From NCBI GenBank assembly GCA_018402765.1, contig JAGYIE010000003.1, positions 248,001 to 312,000 on the forward strand: a stretch of 64,000 nucleotides of DNA, given 5' to 3'. A program made the translations under genes and the position numbers. Positions within the stretch are counted from its first letter, which is position 1; each line of letters opens with the position of its first letter. Shown here piece after piece: positions 59,762 to 64,000 of the stretch. This DNA is from Vicingaceae bacterium (GTDB lineage: Bacteria; Bacteroidota; Bacteroidia; Flavobacteriales_E; Vicingaceae). The notes below the pieces were generated by a model. The model did not search any database and was not told where the DNA came from. It worked only from the letters and a program-made list of their open reading frames with translations.

Positions 59762-60424
59762 CTAAGTTCCCCAATTTATAGGAGTCTTATTTTTACTTAA
59801 CAAAAGCTCATTCGTTTTAGAGAAATGTCTACATCCATAAAATCCTCTATACACTGAAAGTGGTGAGGGATGAGGTGCCGATAAAATAATATGTTTGCTC
59901 TTATCAATAAGTTTAGTTTTAGCAATTGCCTTACTTCCCCACAAAATAAATACTAAATCTTCACAACGTTCGCTAACAATTTCAATTAGTTTATCTGTAA
60001 AAATTTCCCATCCTTTTTTCTGATGCGATAAGGGCTTGCCATTCTCAACCGTTAAGGTGGTATTTAATAAAAGTACGCCTTGCTTAGCCCAGGGAGTTAA
60101 GTCACCCGAAGTATTGATTAATCCAGTATCTGAATGAATTTCTTTGAAAATATTTTTTAAACTAGGAGGCAGTGGAATGTTATTGTTGACGCTAAATGCT
60201 ATTCCGTTAGCTTGATTTTCGCCATGATATGGATCTTGACCTATGATAACCACTTTGGTGTCATTTATTTCGAATTGATTAATACAGTTAAATATTAAAT
60301 CTTTATCCGGAAAAACCGAATTTTGATTGTATTGCTCATTTATAAAACGTGTTAGGTCTTTAAAATAGGCTTGGTCAAATTCTCTTTTCAATGCTTCCCG
60401 CCAAGAACTTTTTTTTATAATCAT
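59762..60424 (-). CDS. ung: Uracil-DNA glycosylase
   Basis: VVIIGQDPYHGENQANGIAFSV, LLLNTTLTVENGKPLSHQKKGW, LSAPHPSPLSVYRGFYGCRHFSKTNELL. Confidence 0.97.
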   Translation of the reverse strand: MIIKKSSWREALKREFDQAYFKDLTRFINEQYNQNSVFPDKDLIFNCINQFEINDTKVVIIGQDPYHGENQANGIAFSVNNNIPLPPSLKNIFKEIHSDTGLINTSGDLTPWAKQGVLLLNTTLTVENGKPLSHQKKGWEIFTDKLIEIVSERCEDLVFILWGSKAIAKTKLIDKSKHIILSAPHPSPLSVYRGFYGCRHFSKTNELLLSKNKTPINWGT

Positions 60425-60534
60425 CCTTTAAATTAGACTTTATTAATGGTGTATTGTTTATAATTTAACAAATAACTAATCGTTATACTTTACTTATCAT
60501 TACATTTGTACCATAATTTTTCAAATATAACAAC

Positions 60535-60660
60535 ATGAAAAAGGTCGCGTTAGTATTTTCTCTTTTATTTATGACAGCAATTTTATTTTCTTGCAAGTCT
60601 AGTCACAAATGTGCTGCTTACAGCAAAGTACAATCTGTTAAAGTTAATAGTCCATCATAG
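60535..60660 (+). CDS. Small predicted lipoprotein (41 aa), below the ORF-track size cutoff
   Basis: MKKVALVFSLLFMTAILFSCKSSHKCAAYSKVQSVKVNSPS*; clear lipobox ILFSC. Confidence 0.75.
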   Translation: MKKVALVFSLLFMTAILFSCKSSHKCAAYSKVQSVKVNSPS

Positions 60661-60667
60661 ATTTACA

Positions 60668-61003
60668 ATGATCTGGGAACATTTAATATCTCAAGACCAA
60701 CTTGATGAAGTTTTAAAAGACACATCAGAAAGGGTTTATGCTATTTTTAAGCACAGTACACGTTGCTCAATAAGTAGCATGGCTAAAAATAGATTGGAGT
60801 CAAAATGGAACCCCAATCTCCCGATTGATAAAGTATATTATCTGGATCTGATTAAATTTAGAAATCTTTCTTCAGTTATTGCAGAAAAACTAAATGTTGA
60901 GCACGAAAGCCCTCAAATTTTATTAGTTAAGAATGGTGAATGTTTTTACAATGCTTCTCATAATTCTATTTCAACTACCCACATAGAGCATCAGTTTGCC
61001 TAA
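60668..61003 (+). CDS. ytxJ: YtxJ-like monothiol bacilliredoxin (bacillithiol system redox protein)
   Basis: IFKHSTRCSISSMAKNRLE...VYYLDLIKFRNLSSVIAEKLNVEHESPQILLVKNGECFYNASHNSI; start refined to ATG 60668. Confidence 0.88.
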   Translation: MIWEHLISQDQLDEVLKDTSERVYAIFKHSTRCSISSMAKNRLESKWNPNLPIDKVYYLDLIKFRNLSSVIAEKLNVEHESPQILLVKNGECFYNASHNSISTTHIEHQFA

Positions 61004-61150
61004 GATCTTTTTCTGTATGTTTAAGTATTGATTCTTCTTCCAAATAAAATAGTGCTAGAAAAAGTTGCTTTTAGTTTAAATAACCTGTAGTCCTGCTTTC
61101 ATCTTGTTTGGAAGATTTTGACGTCTCTTTTTTTATTATTTTTGTTAAGC

Positions 61151-61906
61151 ATGAAAAAGAGACTTATTTTACCTTTTCTACTTTTTGTTTTTTTACAAAT
61201 TTCATTTGCTCAGCAAACTATTTTTGAGGAAACCGTTGTGAAGTATGACACTGAAATTGCGGGAGGAGTTCTTATCCATACGAACGGGTTTGGAGCTAAC
61301 TTTAGGTATGGTAAGTTTTTGACTGGCTTTAAACAAAGAATGTATCAGCTTGAAATTTCGAATTGGAAATCAAGTAGAGAGGTTAAATCATTTAATCCAT
61401 TTTACGATGACGTAAAAGGTTATGTATACGGCAAATTAAATTCTGTGGCGATGGTTCGCCCGTCCTTTGGCGTGCACAAATCATTTATAAGTAAACAGAG
61501 TTTAAGCGGAGTGTCTATTAATTATACCGCCCTTTTTGGGCCTACTTTTGCCTTCTTAAAGCCTGTTTATTTAGAAATAGGCAGTAGAACTGATAGTGGA
61601 AGTTTTCAGCTTCCTTACAATATAATTAGCACCGAAAGATATGATCCTTTAAAACATCAATTTGTCAATATTTATGGCAGAGCACCTTTTCTAAAAGGTT
61701 TGGGAGAGATGAAAATTTATCCGGGGATACATACTAAATTGGGAATCAACTTTGAATATGCAAATAATAACGATATTCTTAAAGCAATCGAATTAAATTT
61801 TACAGCAGATGCATTTTTAAAGGAATTACCTGTTATGGCGTTCTCTGAAAATCAGCAATTTTTTTTTACACTATCTGTTAATTTATTATACGGCGTTAAG
61901 CAGTAA
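61151..61906 (+). CDS. Uncharacterised exported protein, probable outer-membrane beta-barrel
   Basis: MKKRLILPFLLFVFLQISFAQ signal peptide (start chosen inside the longer ORF), aromatic-alternating strands, C-terminal LSVNLLYGVKQ. Confidence 0.65.
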   Translation: MKKRLILPFLLFVFLQISFAQQTIFEETVVKYDTEIAGGVLIHTNGFGANFRYGKFLTGFKQRMYQLEISNWKSSREVKSFNPFYDDVKGYVYGKLNSVAMVRPSFGVHKSFISKQSLSGVSINYTALFGPTFAFLKPVYLEIGSRTDSGSFQLPYNIISTERYDPLKHQFVNIYGRAPFLKGLGEMKIYPGIHTKLGINFEYANNNDILKAIELNFTADAFLKELPVMAFSENQQFFFTLSVNLLYGVKQ

Positions 61907-62047
61907 ACCAAATTAAGCAGCGGTTGTTATATTAATGTTGTCTTAACTTATAAAGAAGAAAATACCAATTTTATGTAATTTTATTAGCTTAAAATTACTT
62001 ATCTTGTGGCTGTTTTCTGTAGTTTTTATTTAAAATCAATTAATAAT

Positions 62048-64000
62048 ATGAAAGTCAAAAAGTTTACTATTGGATTAGTTGCGGTTGGAGGACTCTTATT
62101 TGGAACTTCTACATTGTTAACTAGTCACGAACAGGCTTATTTTCCCCAAAGTACTTCTTTGCTATCCGAAGCTCCTTTAGCAGAGGGCATGGCGGAATAT
62201 TACAAAATGCTTCGACAAGATCAGCGGACAGGAGAAATACCTGTAGAGGCTGTGCTAAATGCAAGGAAATCAATAGCATCTTTGCCTTCAGCAAAAACGC
62301 CAAATCTCAACTGGATTGAGATGGGCCCTGATAATGAAGCTGGTCGAACTCGAGCATTGATAGTAGATAACCAAAATCCAAATAGATATATCGCAGGATC
62401 TGTTTCAGGTGGTATTTGGATTTCTGAAAATAGAGGAGTCTCGTGGACTTCATATAATAATCAAATGGAAAGTCTAGCAGTTTCAGACTTGGCTCAAGCT
62501 CCTGACGGTACAATTTATTTTGGAACCGGACCATTATTTGATGGAGGTTCAAATAATAAGGGTTTAGGTTCAGAAATGATCGGAGCCGGATTATTTAAAA
62601 TTACAGGTAATGGTCAAGTTGAGAAATTGGTAGGCCCTTCGATTGATAATGCTAGAGGTATAACATGGTCAGGAATTAACCATATTGCTATTGACCCGTC
62701 TAATCCGCTTAAGATGTATGCGGCTCAAGTAAATGGGCTTATGGCAACTACTGATGGTGGGGTTAGCTGGTTTAATCCGATACCTAACAGAACTATGATG
62801 TGTCAGGATGTTGATGTTACATCTACCGGTAAGGTAGTGGTTTCATTTGGAACTGAAATATTCTTATCAAATGATGGGAGTTTAAACTCTTTCGTGAGTT
62901 CACCTTTACCAAGAAATGTAGGACGTACAGAGATTGCAATTGCTCCTTCTAACGAGAATGTAATTTATGCTTCTGCTACAGTTGGTTCATTAGCAGGAAT
63001 CTATAAATCTATCGATGGCGGTTTAAACTGGACTGTAATTGGTCCTGGAGGTAGTTCATCTTTCGATCCATTTTGTAGTTCACTTTCTTGCCAAGGTTTT
63101 TATGATAATGCGATTGCTGTATCTCCAACCGATCCTGGTTTGATTTACTTGGGTGGCGTTACATTATGGCGATGGCAACAAGGAAGTTCAGATTTCCAGG
63201 GATCGTGGGAGCAAGTGGCTTATAATTTTGAATTTCCTGGAAATAATAGTTTTGTTCATTCAGATGTTCATCGAATTCTTTTTGTTTCAGGAAATGAAGT
63301 CTTAGTTGGCAGTGATGGTGGAGTTCAACGAACTATGAATGCCGCAGATGCACGACCAACTTTTGCTACGCTAAATAGAGGTTATAATGTGACACAATTT
63401 TATGATATCGGCGTAGGTCCCACAGGAAAAGTTATGGGTGGCACTCAAGATAACGGTACAATTATTGTTGGGTATAAATTTAATAACAATACATCAGGCT
63501 TTGATGTTAGAGGCGGTGATGGATTCGACACTGAATTATCAGCATTAGTTCCAACAATCGGATTTGCTTCTTTATATTTCGGTAATGTTTCCAAAGTAAC
63601 AGGTTTAGCTGAAAATTTCTCTGATGTTAACGTTGATGCAGGTAGTTTCTATAACCAAGATTTGTCTGCAAGATGTCTAGTTCCAACTAGAGGATGCGGT
63701 CCATTTTACACTTCATTTAAACTTTGGGAAACATTTAATGATGTTAATTCTAGAGATACCCTAACTTTAACTGTGGTAGCAGATAAGAAATACTATAGAG
63801 GAGATACTATTTTATTACCGAGTAGAACTATTGGACGATTCATTAAACATGCAGTTAATCAAGATTCTATCAATCCAAATGCTACAGTAGTTTTTGATAG
63901 TATAATAGATCCTTATCAATCAATAGCAGCATTAGCGAATGCTGTACCACCTAATCCACCAACAACTTCTGCTACAAGTATTCATATTACAAGAGATGCA
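62048..64000 (+). CDS. Large secreted BNR/VPS10-like repeat protein, N-terminal part (runs off the right edge)
   Basis: Frame open for 651 codons from ATG 62048 to the window end; MKVKKFTIGLVAVGGLLFGTSTLL..., IAGSVSGGIWISENRGVSWTSYNN, GIYKSIDGGLNWTVIG. Missing from the ORF track because there is no stop. Confidence 0.9.
   Translation, partial: MKVKKFTIGLVAVGGLLFGTSTLLTSHEQAYFPQSTSLLSEAPLAEGMAEYYKMLRQDQRTGEIPVEAVLNARKSIASLPSAKTPNLNWIEMGPDNEAGRTRALIVDNQNPNRYIAGSVSGGIWISENRGVSWTSYNNQMESLAVSDLAQAPDGTIYFGTGPLFDGGSNNKGLGSEMIGAGLFKITGNGQVEKLVGPSIDNARGITWSGINHIAIDPSNPLKMYAAQVNGLMATTDGGVSWFNPIPNRTMMCQDVDVTSTGKVVVSFGTEIFLSNDGSLNSFVSSPLPRNVGRTEIAIAPSNENVIYASATVGSLAGIYKSIDGGLNWTVIGPGGSSSFDPFCSSLSCQGFYDNAIAVSPTDPGLIYLGGVTLWRWQQGSSDFQGSWEQVAYNFEFPGNNSFVHSDVHRILFVSGNEVLVGSDGGVQRTMNAADARPTFATLNRGYNVTQFYDIGVGPTGKVMGGTQDNGTIIVGYKFNNNTSGFDVRGGDGFDTELSALVPTIGFASLYFGNVSKVTGLAENFSDVNVDAGSFYNQDLSARCLVPTRGCGPFYTSFKLWETFNDVNSRDTLTLTVVADKKYYRGDTILLPSRTIGRFIKHAVNQDSINPNATVVFDSIIDPYQSIAALANAVPPNPPTTSATSIHITRDA

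Noticed and set aside
62121-62552. Two minus-strand ORFs (60 and 81 aa)
   Set aside because: Antisense to the large open reading frame starting at 62048.

Overview
The window is a low-GC Bacteroidota chromosome segment, probably Flavobacteriales-like. This rests on PorT next to UbiE, T9SS-type C-terminal sorting domains, S46 dipeptidyl peptidases, GWxTD and YtxJ proteins, and a TAnnTTTG-type promoter box. It is mostly conserved core and housekeeping gene content: sucD, fabG, tex, a MutS-like ATPase, dinB, uvrB, mtaB, ubiE, rlmB, ung and msrB. It also carries an unusually rich set of peptide-degradation and peptide-uptake genes: POT transporter, DPP4-like, DPP7-like, DPP11-like, S28/S37-type peptidase, M1 peptidase, subtilase and an orphan peptide-binding protein. 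Several very large secreted BNR/VPS10-like proteins are present. I found no CRISPR array, prophage, intact transposon, rRNA or tRNA, and no convincing new multi-gene system. The least-explained parts are three decayed intergenic regions that the ORF track hides: (i) 9.58-10.36 kb, a TPR-protein remnant abutting a dead IS982-family transposase; (ii) 19.9-20.3 kb, a secreted-protein remnant; (iii) 36.3-37.15 kb, an interrupted exported protein, a CHU_C-like tail and a palindromic/direct-repeat cluster. Other points are a perfect 12-bp inverted repeat in the YceI promoter, a pair of uncharacterised genes (32.4-33.9 kb) with a possible DHH-like motif, and a membrane-anchored MutS paralogue translationally overlapping dinB. 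All family calls come from reading motifs; no database search was run.
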